NCBI GenBank assembly: GCA_035652815.1
Contig: DASRDB010000019.1
Location: forward strand, 248,001 to 312,000
Length of the DNA stretch: 64,000 nucleotides
Source of the DNA: DASRDB01 sp035652815
GTDB lineage: Bacteria > Chloroflexota > Ktedonobacteria > Ktedonobacterales > Ktedonobacteraceae
Direction: 5' to 3'
How positions within the stretch are numbered: the stretch's first letter is position 1; each line of letters opens with the position of its first letter. Below are positions 18,601-26,565 of this stretch, in pieces. The position numbers were made by a program, and so were the translations under genes. The notes under the pieces are model-generated. The model saw only the letters and a program-made list of their open reading frames with translations. It ran no database searches and was not told the origin of the DNA.

Positions 18601-18779
18601 TCGGGTTTGAACTCAGAGATGGCCTTGAGCAGTAGCATAGTGAAACCATAGGTCGCGTTGACCACTTCACCTTTTGAGGTGGTCAGCTCCTCGGGAAGCG
18701 CGTGAAAGGCGCGGTGGATCATGGCGTGCCCGTCAATGACCATAAATGTCTTACGTTTTTTTGTATTCGTCTCTGTCAT
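15696..18779 (-). CDS. polA: DNA polymerase I
   Basis: 1027 residues, about 100 longer than E. coli Pol I. Order: 5' nuclease (KRKTFMVIDGHAMIHRAFHAL ... FEADDVIGAL, GVGEKTA), a Pro/Glu/Lys-rich linker (about 290-390), a 3'-5' exonuclease whose acidic residues are kept (FALDTES, NAKYD, YAGADAD), and the polymerase domain with motif A TADYSQFELRILSH (Asp801), motif B RRLAKTVVYAVLYG (Lys854, Tyr858) and motif C LQVHDELVFEV. All three activities therefore look intact. Two positions differ from usual family sequence: Phe805 after DYSQ (normally Ile) and Tyr858 where Taq has Phe667. It starts 6 bp after a metallophosphoesterase gene, suggesting one operon. Confidence 0.97.
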   Translation of the reverse strand: MTETNTKKRKTFMVIDGHAMIHRAFHALPEELTTSKGEVVNATYGFTMLLLKAISEFKPDYIAVAFDRSAPTFRHIEFPEYKAHRPTLPDNMRPQFGRIREIVEAFGIPIYEKDGFEADDVIGALTQQATTMGLNSLILTGDTDTFQLIDDHVSVILARQGITETSKYGLAQVEARYGLPPEKLPDFKGLVGDKSDNIPGVPGVGEKTATKLLARYGSIEGILEHLDELSPRDQRLLRGKEDIALQSKHLATIVCNVPVQLDLEKTKAGQLNRQQIIALFRDLEFLSLVDRLPKEDGEEPTKETTPPSKKKPEPPPPQDEELLETPPVGIVPIIAPPPPPGISSVSMPATQSAALQTEERQTAVGVIEAGSQEDEISQPSLFGDLGPVKEEVRKLRLPSPTQSRQQDEINMLFLEEKDAHKTNTLIVNTEEALRILVKSLRDAGAFALDTESTSEDPWHAELVGISCSMAPGEAYYIPVGHIDTVDGQKAGPQLSWQQVKEKLGPVLEDERIQKYMHNAKYDMLLLLRSGVAMKGLAFDTMLGAYLVDPGRRGLGLKEQALLRLGIQMTPISELIGTGSKMISMAQVPVRLAADYAGADADMTLRLVEPVREDLRRHGLLDLYYRIELPLLPVLMQMELYGVALDGDFLRELDVRLSEQIQTLEQEIYASVGHQFNINSTRQLGEILFNELKLPAGKKNKTGYSVSADVIEGLRGRHPVIDYLLEYRQLAKLKSTYIDGLLALMDPVTGRVHTTFSQTTASSGRLSSSNPNLQNIPVRTEIGRQIRRAFIADPSYVLLTADYSQFELRILSHITHEPRLVEAFNKDEDIHTITASSLFNVPPPEVTKDQRRLAKTVVYAVLYGQSAFGLAQITGMSNSEAAEFIKRYHETFPKIKQYVDSTLGQAYRQGYVNTLYGRKRFFPNMHSAPHNERQALEREAINMPIQGTNADLIKIAMVRIQHQIEQKQMKTRMILQVHDELVFEVPVEELDKARYLVKREMEQVAKLDVPIKVEMKVGKNWYEAETMV

Positions 18780-18785
18780 GTCTAT

Positions 18786-20162
18786 CTATTCTTTCTGTTG
18801 CGGTAAAATGCGGAAGGAGCCTTGTTTCCCGCCCTCCCATACACAGAGGCACGCCTGAGAAGGACTTCCCTCCGTGGCTGTAATCAACGCAAAGACGCTT
18901 TGCGTCAGATCCCGTAAAGGGGCTGCTGTGTTGTCAGGCTGGCGTAACCAGGTCTGTAGTTCAGGTGTAATTGCTTCATTTTCCGGTAGTCCTTGACGGA
19001 GTGTCCAGGTAGCTGTGTTCAGGTAGGTCTGCGCGCCTCCGTGAAGAGAATCCTGGCGCAGGATATGGGTATGTCCCGCGATAGCATAGCGTAATGTAGA
19101 GTCGTTGCGCAAGACATTCTGCATACCCCGCGTGACACTTTCTCCCATAGCATACACCTTTGGCGCAAGGATGGCGCGTATGGCCTGCGCGGGGGGCAGC
19201 GTAAGATATTCGCGCAATTCAAAAAATTCCGCGAGATCTGCCGTCTGTCCATCTTCTGGCGCGTCTGGATGAGTACGCAATGTATCTTCAATGACCTTCC
19301 ATTCAGGCTTGCGCGCGATCATATCGGCCTGAAAGGCGGCGAAATCCAGCATGGCCTGTTCAAATAGCTTCACCGGCACCTGTTCATCTCCAGGTGCCAG
19401 ATTCGCCAGTGGCGTATAGGGATACGACATCATGCTGGTGGTGCGCTGCGCAGTCTCGATGACCAACGGTGGATTGAGCAGGCTGAGCAGCGCGATTTGC
19501 CGCATGGAACCGAGCGAGGGTTCAAAGTGATCAAAGTAGGCATACTGCTCGCTGATTTGATGGGCTGCGCGCTGCACATATTGCGTGCCAAGCGGAAGCG
19601 GAATGCGTTCCGGTTGCAGCGAAAACGGATTACCTGCTTCATCCCAGAGATCCGCGTGATTCCAGAAGTCGTAGTGATGTCCATGTTCGATATAGACATC
19701 AGGCAGCGGGCGATAGAAGCGCGTTGGACAAAACAAGATGCCATCCTGGCGTTGAGCGTCTTCCCAGATGGCCTGTTGAATGCCCCCCCGTACCTGCTCA
19801 AACGCGAGTTCCACGTCATGGTTGCCTGTAATAAAGGTGATATGCCGCCCGGGAATGCCCAAAAACTCGTGCAGGGTGTGAAAAAACGGGCGGTGCGCCG
19901 CGATGATTTTCTCCAGTTTCTCTACGGCTACTGTAGGGGTGGCAATGCGGCTCGTTTCATAAGGTGGAATAATAAGAAAGTCAAAACAGTCACCGTTGAT
20001 GATCAGTTCAACATCCTCGCTCCCATCGCCTATTGGTCCGCCCGGTCTGGTAGATTGAAGTAATCCCTGAAGGGCTGTAAGTTGCCGTTCACCGAAACCG
20101 TCGAGAATGGGGTGCCCATCGGCAAGGTGCAGGTCGCTTACGACAAGCTTAATTACAGGCAT
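18786..20162 (-). CDS. Calcineurin-like metallophosphoesterase
   Basis: 458 residues. Dinuclear-metal motifs are complete: SDLHLAD (DxH), NGDCFDF (GDxxD), FITGNHDVE (GNHD), EHGHHYDFWNH, and the terminal AGHTHILR (GHxH). The N-terminal ~200 residues resemble UDP-2,3-diacylglucosamine hydrolase-type phosphoesterases, but the protein is nearly twice as long, with a long helical insertion (about 205-350) of unknown role. It is directly upstream of polA, so a role in nucleotide or DNA-end metabolism is possible but only inferred from position. Confidence 0.85.
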   Translation of the reverse strand: MPVIKLVVSDLHLADGHPILDGFGERQLTALQGLLQSTRPGGPIGDGSEDVELIINGDCFDFLIIPPYETSRIATPTVAVEKLEKIIAAHRPFFHTLHEFLGIPGRHITFITGNHDVELAFEQVRGGIQQAIWEDAQRQDGILFCPTRFYRPLPDVYIEHGHHYDFWNHADLWDEAGNPFSLQPERIPLPLGTQYVQRAAHQISEQYAYFDHFEPSLGSMRQIALLSLLNPPLVIETAQRTTSMMSYPYTPLANLAPGDEQVPVKLFEQAMLDFAAFQADMIARKPEWKVIEDTLRTHPDAPEDGQTADLAEFFELREYLTLPPAQAIRAILAPKVYAMGESVTRGMQNVLRNDSTLRYAIAGHTHILRQDSLHGGAQTYLNTATWTLRQGLPENEAITPELQTWLRQPDNTAAPLRDLTQSVFALITATEGSPSQACLCVWEGGKQGSFRILPQQKE

Positions 20163-20430
20163 GAAGTCCTCTTCGCACCAATCAAAGCAAAAATGATTGG
20201 AGAATTATTTTACCACAACAGTGCCCTCATTTTATTACATTTGGTACCGAATTGTATAGTATAAGTAACTGGCAAGCAGTGATACACGTCAGACATGGCG
20301 AATAGCTGATGCGCCAGAGAAGTTGTTACGCATTTTGATGTAAAGGTGTAAAAATATGCCGCGTCGAAACACTACAATTGAAAGACATCCTGATGGAAAG
20401 TCACTAAAAAATGGTGTAGGAGGGTCTACC
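20163..20430. other. Divergent intergenic region
   Basis: Upstream of both the metallophosphoesterase gene (minus) and the HTH gene (plus). AT-rich around 20195-20265, with possible -10 elements such as TATAGTATAAG near 20255. No gene is supported. Confidence 0.4.
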
Positions 20431-20631
20431 ATGCCTGAAGAAATGGAAGAATTGCTGACAGTCCGCGAGGTTGCTCGCCGCCTGCGCGTCGATGATACTA
20501 CTGTGCGTCGCTGGATTAAAAGCGGGGCGTTGGAGGCGATCACGCTTCCACACAAAGGGAAACGGTCTGCTTACCGTGTGAAAAAGTCTACAATGGACAA
20601 ATTGCTGCAATCACCTCAAATGCCCGAATGA
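20431..20631 (+). CDS. Helix-turn-helix (excisionase/MerR-like) DNA-binding protein
   Basis: 66 residues from MPEEMEELLTVREVARRL. AGGAGGG sits 6 nt before the ATG at 20431, so this start is preferred over one 75 nt upstream. The core LLTVREVARRLRVDDTTVRRWIKSGALEAI is a MerR/Xis-type winged HTH domain (excisionase-family fold), and the tail YRVKKSTMDKLLQ is the usual end. Proteins this short bind DNA without an effector domain. No phage or integrase gene is near, so it is more likely a small regulator than a true excisionase. Confidence 0.85.
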   Translation: MPEEMEELLTVREVARRLRVDDTTVRRWIKSGALEAITLPHKGKRSAYRVKKSTMDKLLQSPQMPE

Positions 20632-20642
20632 TCCATTTTATA

Positions 20643-20777
20643 GCAGCCCCCGAAGCGTAATGAATTTTAACGATGAGGGGATACGCTCCCTGTCATGCTT
20701 CGCGCAGCGAAGCATGACAGGACAGGCCGTCATCTCCCGCTCTTTTATCACTTTGTATTACGCTTCGGGGGTGCTGC
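20643..20777. repeat. 135-bp nested palindromic element (MITE-like)
   Basis: Outer inverted ends share a perfect 15-bp match (20647-20661 with 20757-20771, CCCCCGAAGCGTAAT), extended imperfectly to 20643 and 20777. Inside lies a perfect 15-bp hairpin with 3-nt loop (20689-20703 with 20707-20721, CCTGTCATGCTTCGC). The inner GCGCAGCGAAGCATGACAGG resembles the core of the repeats at 7296 and 50541. No coding capacity. No clear target duplication was seen. Confidence 0.75.
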
Positions 20778-20980
20778 ATCTTGTCATAAAAGAAATATTC
20801 ACATCTATCACCATTTCACAACCAGATCATAACCGAATCGTAACGCTTTTCTCCTTGTGTTTTCCTGGTAAGTCCTGCATACTCCCTCAGAGAGCTTATG
20901 GTTTCCTTTGCCGGGAATCCGTTTCCTGAAAATGCATCCCCGAAACAACGTAGGATATTTTGTGAAAGTGAGGCAAATGC
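20778..20980. other. Upstream region of the secreted-protein gene
   Basis: About 200 bp with no gene. The segment before the ATG (TTTGTGAAAGTGAGGCAAATGC) gives a weak SD (GAGG) about 7 nt from the ATG at 20981. Confidence 0.4.
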
Positions 20981-22660
20981 ATGCGCTTTTCTCTTCGTTC
21001 TAAAGCGGGTGGCCTCTTTCTATTGCTTGCCCTGATTGCGCTGATCAGTGGATTTGCGGTCAGTGGCAGTCTATTTCGCGCTCCGTTTACTCGCGCTTCT
21101 GGTGTCAATGCTGGTGTCACGAAAGGACAGCTTACTCCGGTTGCGGTAGTCAATCCGACCAGCCTGACATTCACACCGGATACGCCGGGAACGAATCTTC
21201 CCAAAGGGGCGCGGCACCTGCATACTCGCCCGGCTCCTGCGGGCAAAGTTCCGGGCATCACCTCAACGCCCATTGTCACCACGACTCCCGGCCTGCTTCA
21301 GAATTTCAATGGCGTGAGCAGCCTGGACAGCGAGAAAACCAATTTTGGTGCGGAATTTGAGCCGCCCGATCAGGGATTGTGCGTCGGAAACGGTTTTGTC
21401 GTCGAGCCGGTTAACTCGGCGTATACTATCTATCGCAACAACGGCACAGTGGTTGCAGGTCCGTTCAACGTCAACAAACTGTACGCCGAGGGCTTTAAGC
21501 AGTTCACCAGCGATCCGCGCTGCTACTACGACCCGGCAACGCATACCTGGTTCGCCATCATCCTGTTTATTAACAGCACCAATACGCGTGCTCATACCGA
21601 TATCGCGGTCAACCCCTCGGGCGACCCGACCACGCCCTGGATGGTCTATCGCATTGATGCCACTGATGATGGCACGAACGGCACCCCGAATCATCCTGGC
21701 TGCCCCTGCTTCGGCGACCAGCCCCGTCTGGGCATTGACCAGTATAATCTCTACATCAGCACCGACGAGTTTTCGATCACCGGACCGGCATTCAACGGGA
21801 CGCAGCTTTACGCCGTCTCGAAAGCTGAACTGGTGGCGCTGGCAAAACACGTGCATTTCGTTCACTTCGATAACCTGAGCATTGGCGGCACCATTGCTTT
21901 CGGCGTCCAGCCTGCCATTTCGCGGGGGCATCCTGATGCCGAGTACTTCATGAACTCGCTCGATCCCAATGGCACCTTTGACAATCGCCTGGGCGTCTGG
22001 GCCATGACCAATCGCGATCAGGTGACACAGGGCGGCCTGCCCACGCTCTCCAACATCGTCATTACCTCTGAGCCATATGGAGTGCCGCCCGGTGCCGAAC
22101 AGAAAGGTGCAAGCAGCCTGCTTGACGCTGGCGATGATCGCATGCAGCAGGTGCAGTTCATCAATGGTAATCTGTGGGGCGAACTTGACACGGCTGTCAC
22201 CATTCCTAATGACACTGCCGAGCGGGCAGGAGCCGCCTGGTTCGATGTAAATCCTCACCTGCAAAGCAACGGCACCATCATTGGCGGGGCATCCATCGTG
22301 AAACAGGGCTACGTCGCTTCTGCTGGAAACTATCTGCTGTATCCCGCTATTCAGGCCAGCCCCGATGGCACGGCTGCTATGGTCATGACCCTGTCTGGCT
22401 CGAACTACTATCCCAGCGTGGTCTACACGCTGATGGGCGCGCAGCAGAATCACTTTGGCGCAATTCACATTGCCGCCAATGGTACAGGTCCCTATGATCC
22501 CACTGCCACGCGCTGGGGTGACTACTCCTGGGCTATTCTCTCGCCTGACGGACAGAGCTTCTGGATGGCGACCGAGTACATTCCACCCAAGTCCAGCCAG
22601 ACAACCGATGGCCTGCGCAACTGGGGTACGCGCGTCATTCAGGTGAGCGCGCAAAACTAG
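20981..22660 (+). CDS. Secreted hypothetical protein, probable beta-propeller
   Basis: 559 residues. Sec signal at the N-terminus: basic RFSLRSK, then the hydrophobic LFLLLALIALISGFAVSG, with cleavage expected after about residue 40. The mature part is rich in Gly, Asn, Thr and Asp with scattered aromatic blades (for example GLCVGNGFVVEPVNSAY, CFGDQPRLGIDQYNLYIS, RWGDYSWAILSPDGQSFWM), which suggests a propeller fold like sialidase/YVTN-type proteins. Cys pairs (HPGCPCFGDQ) may form disulfides. No catalytic motif was recognised. Strong terminator directly downstream; monocistronic. Confidence 0.7.
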   Translation: MRFSLRSKAGGLFLLLALIALISGFAVSGSLFRAPFTRASGVNAGVTKGQLTPVAVVNPTSLTFTPDTPGTNLPKGARHLHTRPAPAGKVPGITSTPIVTTTPGLLQNFNGVSSLDSEKTNFGAEFEPPDQGLCVGNGFVVEPVNSAYTIYRNNGTVVAGPFNVNKLYAEGFKQFTSDPRCYYDPATHTWFAIILFINSTNTRAHTDIAVNPSGDPTTPWMVYRIDATDDGTNGTPNHPGCPCFGDQPRLGIDQYNLYISTDEFSITGPAFNGTQLYAVSKAELVALAKHVHFVHFDNLSIGGTIAFGVQPAISRGHPDAEYFMNSLDPNGTFDNRLGVWAMTNRDQVTQGGLPTLSNIVITSEPYGVPPGAEQKGASSLLDAGDDRMQQVQFINGNLWGELDTAVTIPNDTAERAGAAWFDVNPHLQSNGTIIGGASIVKQGYVASAGNYLLYPAIQASPDGTAAMVMTLSGSNYYPSVVYTLMGAQQNHFGAIHIAANGTGPYDPTATRWGDYSWAILSPDGQSFWMATEYIPPKSSQTTDGLRNWGTRVIQVSAQN

Positions 22661-22690
22661 ATCTGTCGGGTTCTCTGCTCCTTTCTTTCG

Positions 22691-22723
22691 GAAGGATTGC
22701 CAATCGGCAATCCTTCTTTTTTT
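22691..22723 (+). terminator. Rho-independent terminator
   Basis: An 11-bp perfect stem GAAGGATTGCC (22691-22701 with 22706-22716), 4-nt loop, then seven T residues. It ends the secreted-protein transcript. Confidence 0.92.
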
Positions 22724-22851
22724 GTTGCGTCATGGATAAGCGTCTATATGTCTATAGGCAGCGAAGTTACACTGTAAATGAAAGGGCGATATGTCGCAGA
22801 ACGCTAAGATAGCGCTCTTATACAATTCAATGTGGAAAGGGAAAAGCTGAT

Positions 22852-23844
22852 ATGAAGATTGCTATTACTGGTGGCGCTGGCTTTGTTGGATCACATATTG
22901 CTAAAGCGTATTTAGATGCAGGTCATGATGTACTGATAGTTGATAACCTGACGAGCGGTTCCCGGCAGGCACTCGATCCCCGCGCTCGCTTTTACGCGCT
23001 GGATATACGCGACTCCCGGTTGTTAGATGTTTTGAGCCAGGAGCGCCCGGATGTGGTGAGCCATCACGCGGTGCAGCGACCAAGCGGCTTACCTGCTGAG
23101 TGGGCGTTGCGCGATGCCGATGTGCATATTCGCGGTCTGCTCAATGTGCTGGAAGCCTGCGTGACTGCTTCTGTGCGTAAAGTCATTTTTGCTTCTGGTG
23201 GAGACTCACTCTATGGCATTATCCCTATGGTAGGTGCGGATATTCATATAGCCAAAGAGGATGCAACGTTGTGTCCTTCCACCCCGTTTGATATCAGCAA
23301 AGTCTCGGGAGAGGCCTATGTGCGTTATTTCGCGCAACAATACGGCTTCGACTATACCATTTTGCGCTACGCCTCGATCTATGGAGAGACCGACGATGCA
23401 AAAGCGCAGCACCCTGTAACTCATTGTATTTCGATGCTTGCGGAAAATCGCCGCCCAACGCTGCGCGGCTCTATTCATGAGGTTCGCGACCATATCTTTA
23501 TTGATGACGTGGCGCGGGCGAATCTCCTGGCTCTAACACGCGGTCGCAATTCGACGCTGCATATCAGTTCCGGGCAGGGCTACAGCCTGCATCAATTTTT
23601 CTGCGCCGTTGCCCAGTATTTCCAGAGTGATCTGCTGCCCATCCATGTATCGGATACGCTTGTAGGGCCTGCCGCTTGCATACTTGATAACACGCTGGCC
23701 CGGCAAGAACTGGGTTGGAAACCAGAGATCGGCTTAAGCGAGGGCATTCGCCTGACAATTGAGCGCATGCCAGGTGTGATGAAACGGGATGAACAAGAGA
23801 AGGACACCGTTTCTGAACAGGTATTGCAGGCAGTGTTTGCCTGA
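22852..23844 (+). CDS. UDP-glucose 4-epimerase-like SDR with altered catalytic site
   Basis: 330 residues, normal length for GalE-like extended SDRs. The NAD site GGAGFVGSHI and the Asp after strand 2 (IVDNLTSG) are intact. The catalytic YxxxK is replaced: the segment reads PSTPFDISKVSGE, so Phe146 sits where the proton-transferring Tyr should be, with Lys150 retained. The serine region ASGGDSLYG is partly kept. Canonical epimerase chemistry is therefore doubtful; NAD(H)-sugar binding may remain. The ATG follows a GAAAAGC stretch and the gene stands alone, ending at a long palindrome. It may act in surface-sugar metabolism along with the converging nucleotidyltransferase (inference). Confidence 0.85.
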   Translation: MKIAITGGAGFVGSHIAKAYLDAGHDVLIVDNLTSGSRQALDPRARFYALDIRDSRLLDVLSQERPDVVSHHAVQRPSGLPAEWALRDADVHIRGLLNVLEACVTASVRKVIFASGGDSLYGIIPMVGADIHIAKEDATLCPSTPFDISKVSGEAYVRYFAQQYGFDYTILRYASIYGETDDAKAQHPVTHCISMLAENRRPTLRGSIHEVRDHIFIDDVARANLLALTRGRNSTLHISSGQGYSLHQFFCAVAQYFQSDLLPIHVSDTLVGPAACILDNTLARQELGWKPEIGLSEGIRLTIERMPGVMKRDEQEKDTVSEQVLQAVFA

Positions 23845-23853
23845 GTTTTATTC

Positions 23854-23935
23854 TGTAGGGACGCGATTGATCGCGTCCACCCCAGCGGATCAACGTATAA
23901 CGGACGGGGTGGACGCGATCAATCGCGTCCCTACA
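23854..23935. repeat. Long palindrome, copy C of the dispersed family
   Basis: Perfect 30-nt arms (23854-23883 and 23906-23935), 22-nt loop, core GACGCGATTGATCGCGTCCA. It lies tail-to-tail between the epimerase-like gene and the nucleotidyltransferase fusion. Confidence 0.87.
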
Positions 23936-23947
23936 AGGGTATCCCTA

Positions 23948-26449
23948 TTATTGTTGCAATCCGCTTACAACTCGCGCATATTTCTCGGCCAGGGCCTGTG
24001 CCTGCTCATTCGAGACGGACTCGGCTACCACGTGGAAGAGGGGGCGGTCAGCGTCCGGCAGCACCAGCACCCACTCCTTGCCCAGATCGATTTTGATGCC
24101 ATCGATGGGCTTGGCGCGGCGTTCGCGGTACTGCTCGCTCAGAATACGCATGACCTTGCCCTTGTGTTCCCAGGGGCAGTTGACCGTTGTGCGGCTCAGA
24201 TAGTAGGCCGGGAGATCGTCCACTACCTCGGAGAGGCGCATGTCGAACTCGGCCAGCAGTTGGAGCAGCATCATGAAGGCAAGCATGCCGTCGAAGGCCG
24301 GTTGCAGCGCGGGGAAGACGAAGCCACCCGCTCCGTCTCCAACCATCACTACACCTTCGCGGCTGGCAGCCGACATCATCGCATGGGCCAGCACTTTGGT
24401 GTGCTGGATGTAGCCCTCGTACTGGCGGGCAATATGTTGCAGGGCGCTGGGTGACGATACGGGCGCTGCTACCGTACCATTGCGGTGCTTGCGCAGCATC
24501 AGGCTGGTCATGACGGCCAACAGGCGTGTTCCATCCAGAATGCGCCCTCGATCATCAACAACTGAGATGCGCTCACCACCTGGATCGACACGAACGCCCA
24601 GGTCGTTATTCAATGTGGCCGTAATGGTCGCCAGCCGTTGCAAGTCTTTCTCGATATCTTCCATAGGCTGCGCGAGACGGGCCTCATCTGTGCTGGTGTT
24701 CAAGGCGATCACTTCACAGCCGAGTTTATTGAAGAGGCCGGGCAGCAGTTGCAGCGTGCCGCCGTTGGCATAATCAACGACGAGCCGGTACCTGCGGCGC
24801 TGGATGGTCGGTATGTCAATGACTTTCAGCATCGCCTCGCGGTAGCGTCCGATGACATCCTTGTTTTCCAGCACCTCTATCAGGCCAAGGTCATCCAGGT
24901 AGACGCGGCGGAAGTCCTCGCGGAAGAAGAGGTTCTCAATTTTACGCTCGGTGGTCTTATTGATGTCCAGGCCGTTCTGATCGAAGAACTTGATGTCAAC
25001 CACGCGCTGGTCATGTGGCGAGAGGCGCACATGCACTCCGCCTACCGCGTCGGTGGTACGCACAAAGTAGCGCGCCACCGGAATAGGCACCTGGTTGATA
25101 TCCTGCACATTGACGCCCGCTGAAGGAAGTCCGGCGATGACGGCGCGCTTAATCATACGCGAAGTGCGGTGCGAGGAGTCGCGGTTGATACAGACAGTGC
25201 TGCCCTTTGGCAGAATTGCCCCGTAGGCTGCCCCCATTTTCGCGGCGAATTCCGGTGTCAGGTCAACGTTCACCAGTCCGGTGACGCCGAAGCGGCTGAA
25301 GAGGCTGCGTTTGCCCTGCGAACCCCAGATGATGCTGGTATTGATGACCGCTCCCGCCTCGATCTCCTTGTCCGGCCAGATTTTCACATTAGGCTGGATA
25401 ATTGCGCCTTCCTGCACAATAGAGTTATCGCCAATCACCGACCCTTCAAACATCACCGCTTTGCTTTTGATGCTGGTGGATGAGCCGACGATAGCGCCGC
25501 GCAGTTCCGCTCGCTCTCCAATGAAGGAGTTGTTCCAGACGATGCTACGGTCTACCTGCGCCCGCTCGTCGATGATGGTGTAATGCCCAATAATGCTTGG
25601 CCCATGAATGATAGCGCCGGATTTTACTTTGCAATCATGAGCCAGATAAACGGGGCCGTACAACTGAGCATCGGGGTCGATCTCCACGCCCTCTTCGCAC
25701 CAGATGTTGCCGCCGATATTTTTGGCCGGAATATCAGCCTCGACGTGACCGAGCAGGGTATCGGCGTTGGCGCGCATGTACTCGCTCAGATTGCCGACGT
25801 CACACCAGTAGCCAGTGGCGACGTAGCCGTAGATCGGATCGCCCTTTTTCAGCATATAGGGGAAAAGTTCCTGGCTGAAGTCAAAGGGCTTGTTTTTCTC
25901 GAAGTACGAGAAAATCTGTGGGTCAAGCACGTAGATACCGGTATTGATGGTATCGCTGAAGACCTCGCCCCAGCTTGGCTTCTCCAGGAACTGGGTGATA
26001 TGTCCGTCCTCGTTGGTAATGATGACGCCATATTCCAGCGGATTAGGCACGTGGGCCAGGGTGAGGGTTGCCAGCGCTTTTTTATTCTGGTGATATTGAA
26101 TGATCTCGGTCAGGTTGTAATCGGTCAGCGCGTCACCACTAATCACCAGGAATGGCTCGGTGAGCTGTTCCTCAGCGTTCTTGACACTGCCCGCCGTTCC
26201 CAGGGGCACATCTTCGCGCGAATAGGTGATATGCATGCCAAATTGGGAGCCATTGCCAAAATAGTCTTCAATGCTGCTCGCCAGGTATTGTACAGTCACG
26301 ATCACTTCAGTGATGCCGTGACGTTTCAGGAGATGTAAGATGTGTTCCATAACCGGCTTTCCGGCTATAGGCACCATCGGTTTGGGGCGTTTGATCGTTA
26401 AAGGACGCAGCCTCGATCCTTCCCCACCGGCCATAACAACCGCTTTCAT
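23948..26449 (-). CDS. Nucleotidyltransferase - left-handed beta-helix - phosphomannomutase-like fusion
   Basis: 833 residues. Start at 26449 is chosen because GGAGG lies 7 nt upstream; an ATG 12 nt earlier overlaps that site. Residues 1-235: sugar-phosphate nucleotidyltransferase (MKAVVMAGGEGSRLRPLT, KPMVPIAGKP, VISGDALTDYNL) of the mannose-1-phosphate guanylyltransferase/GlmU kind. Residues about 245-370: hexapeptide beta-helix (GAIIHGPSIIGHYTIIDERA repeats). Residues about 380-833: alpha-phosphohexomutase fold. In that last part the phospho-serine loop and the metal loop are unusual: VRLSPHD in place of TASHNP, and VDPGGER in place of DGDGDR. The mutase half is probably inactive or regulatory. 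Expected product is a nucleotide sugar such as GDP-mannose for glycans. Confidence 0.88.
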   Translation of the reverse strand: MKAVVMAGGEGSRLRPLTIKRPKPMVPIAGKPVMEHILHLLKRHGITEVIVTVQYLASSIEDYFGNGSQFGMHITYSREDVPLGTAGSVKNAEEQLTEPFLVISGDALTDYNLTEIIQYHQNKKALATLTLAHVPNPLEYGVIITNEDGHITQFLEKPSWGEVFSDTINTGIYVLDPQIFSYFEKNKPFDFSQELFPYMLKKGDPIYGYVATGYWCDVGNLSEYMRANADTLLGHVEADIPAKNIGGNIWCEEGVEIDPDAQLYGPVYLAHDCKVKSGAIIHGPSIIGHYTIIDERAQVDRSIVWNNSFIGERAELRGAIVGSSTSIKSKAVMFEGSVIGDNSIVQEGAIIQPNVKIWPDKEIEAGAVINTSIIWGSQGKRSLFSRFGVTGLVNVDLTPEFAAKMGAAYGAILPKGSTVCINRDSSHRTSRMIKRAVIAGLPSAGVNVQDINQVPIPVARYFVRTTDAVGGVHVRLSPHDQRVVDIKFFDQNGLDINKTTERKIENLFFREDFRRVYLDDLGLIEVLENKDVIGRYREAMLKVIDIPTIQRRRYRLVVDYANGGTLQLLPGLFNKLGCEVIALNTSTDEARLAQPMEDIEKDLQRLATITATLNNDLGVRVDPGGERISVVDDRGRILDGTRLLAVMTSLMLRKHRNGTVAAPVSSPSALQHIARQYEGYIQHTKVLAHAMMSAASREGVVMVGDGAGGFVFPALQPAFDGMLAFMMLLQLLAEFDMRLSEVVDDLPAYYLSRTTVNCPWEHKGKVMRILSEQYRERRAKPIDGIKIDLGKEWVLVLPDADRPLFHVVAESVSNEQAQALAEKYARVVSGLQQ

Positions 26450-26565
26450 AGAGGCCTCCATTTAAAATCGATATGGGACAGAAAATATGGAGACGGCGTA
26501 GCTTCTGCCACGCCGCCTTCATTGTACAACACGAACGAAAAAGGCCGCAAGTTCAGCCGCTTCCG

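Noticed and set aside
20431..20631. Excisionase of a mobile element
   Set aside because: The HTH fold is Xis/MerR-like, but no integrase, attachment site or phage gene is nearby.
21263..22654. A 463-codon open frame antisense to the secreted protein
   Set aside because: Arginine/valine-rich reading with no domain or SD; the plus-strand gene has a signal peptide and terminator.
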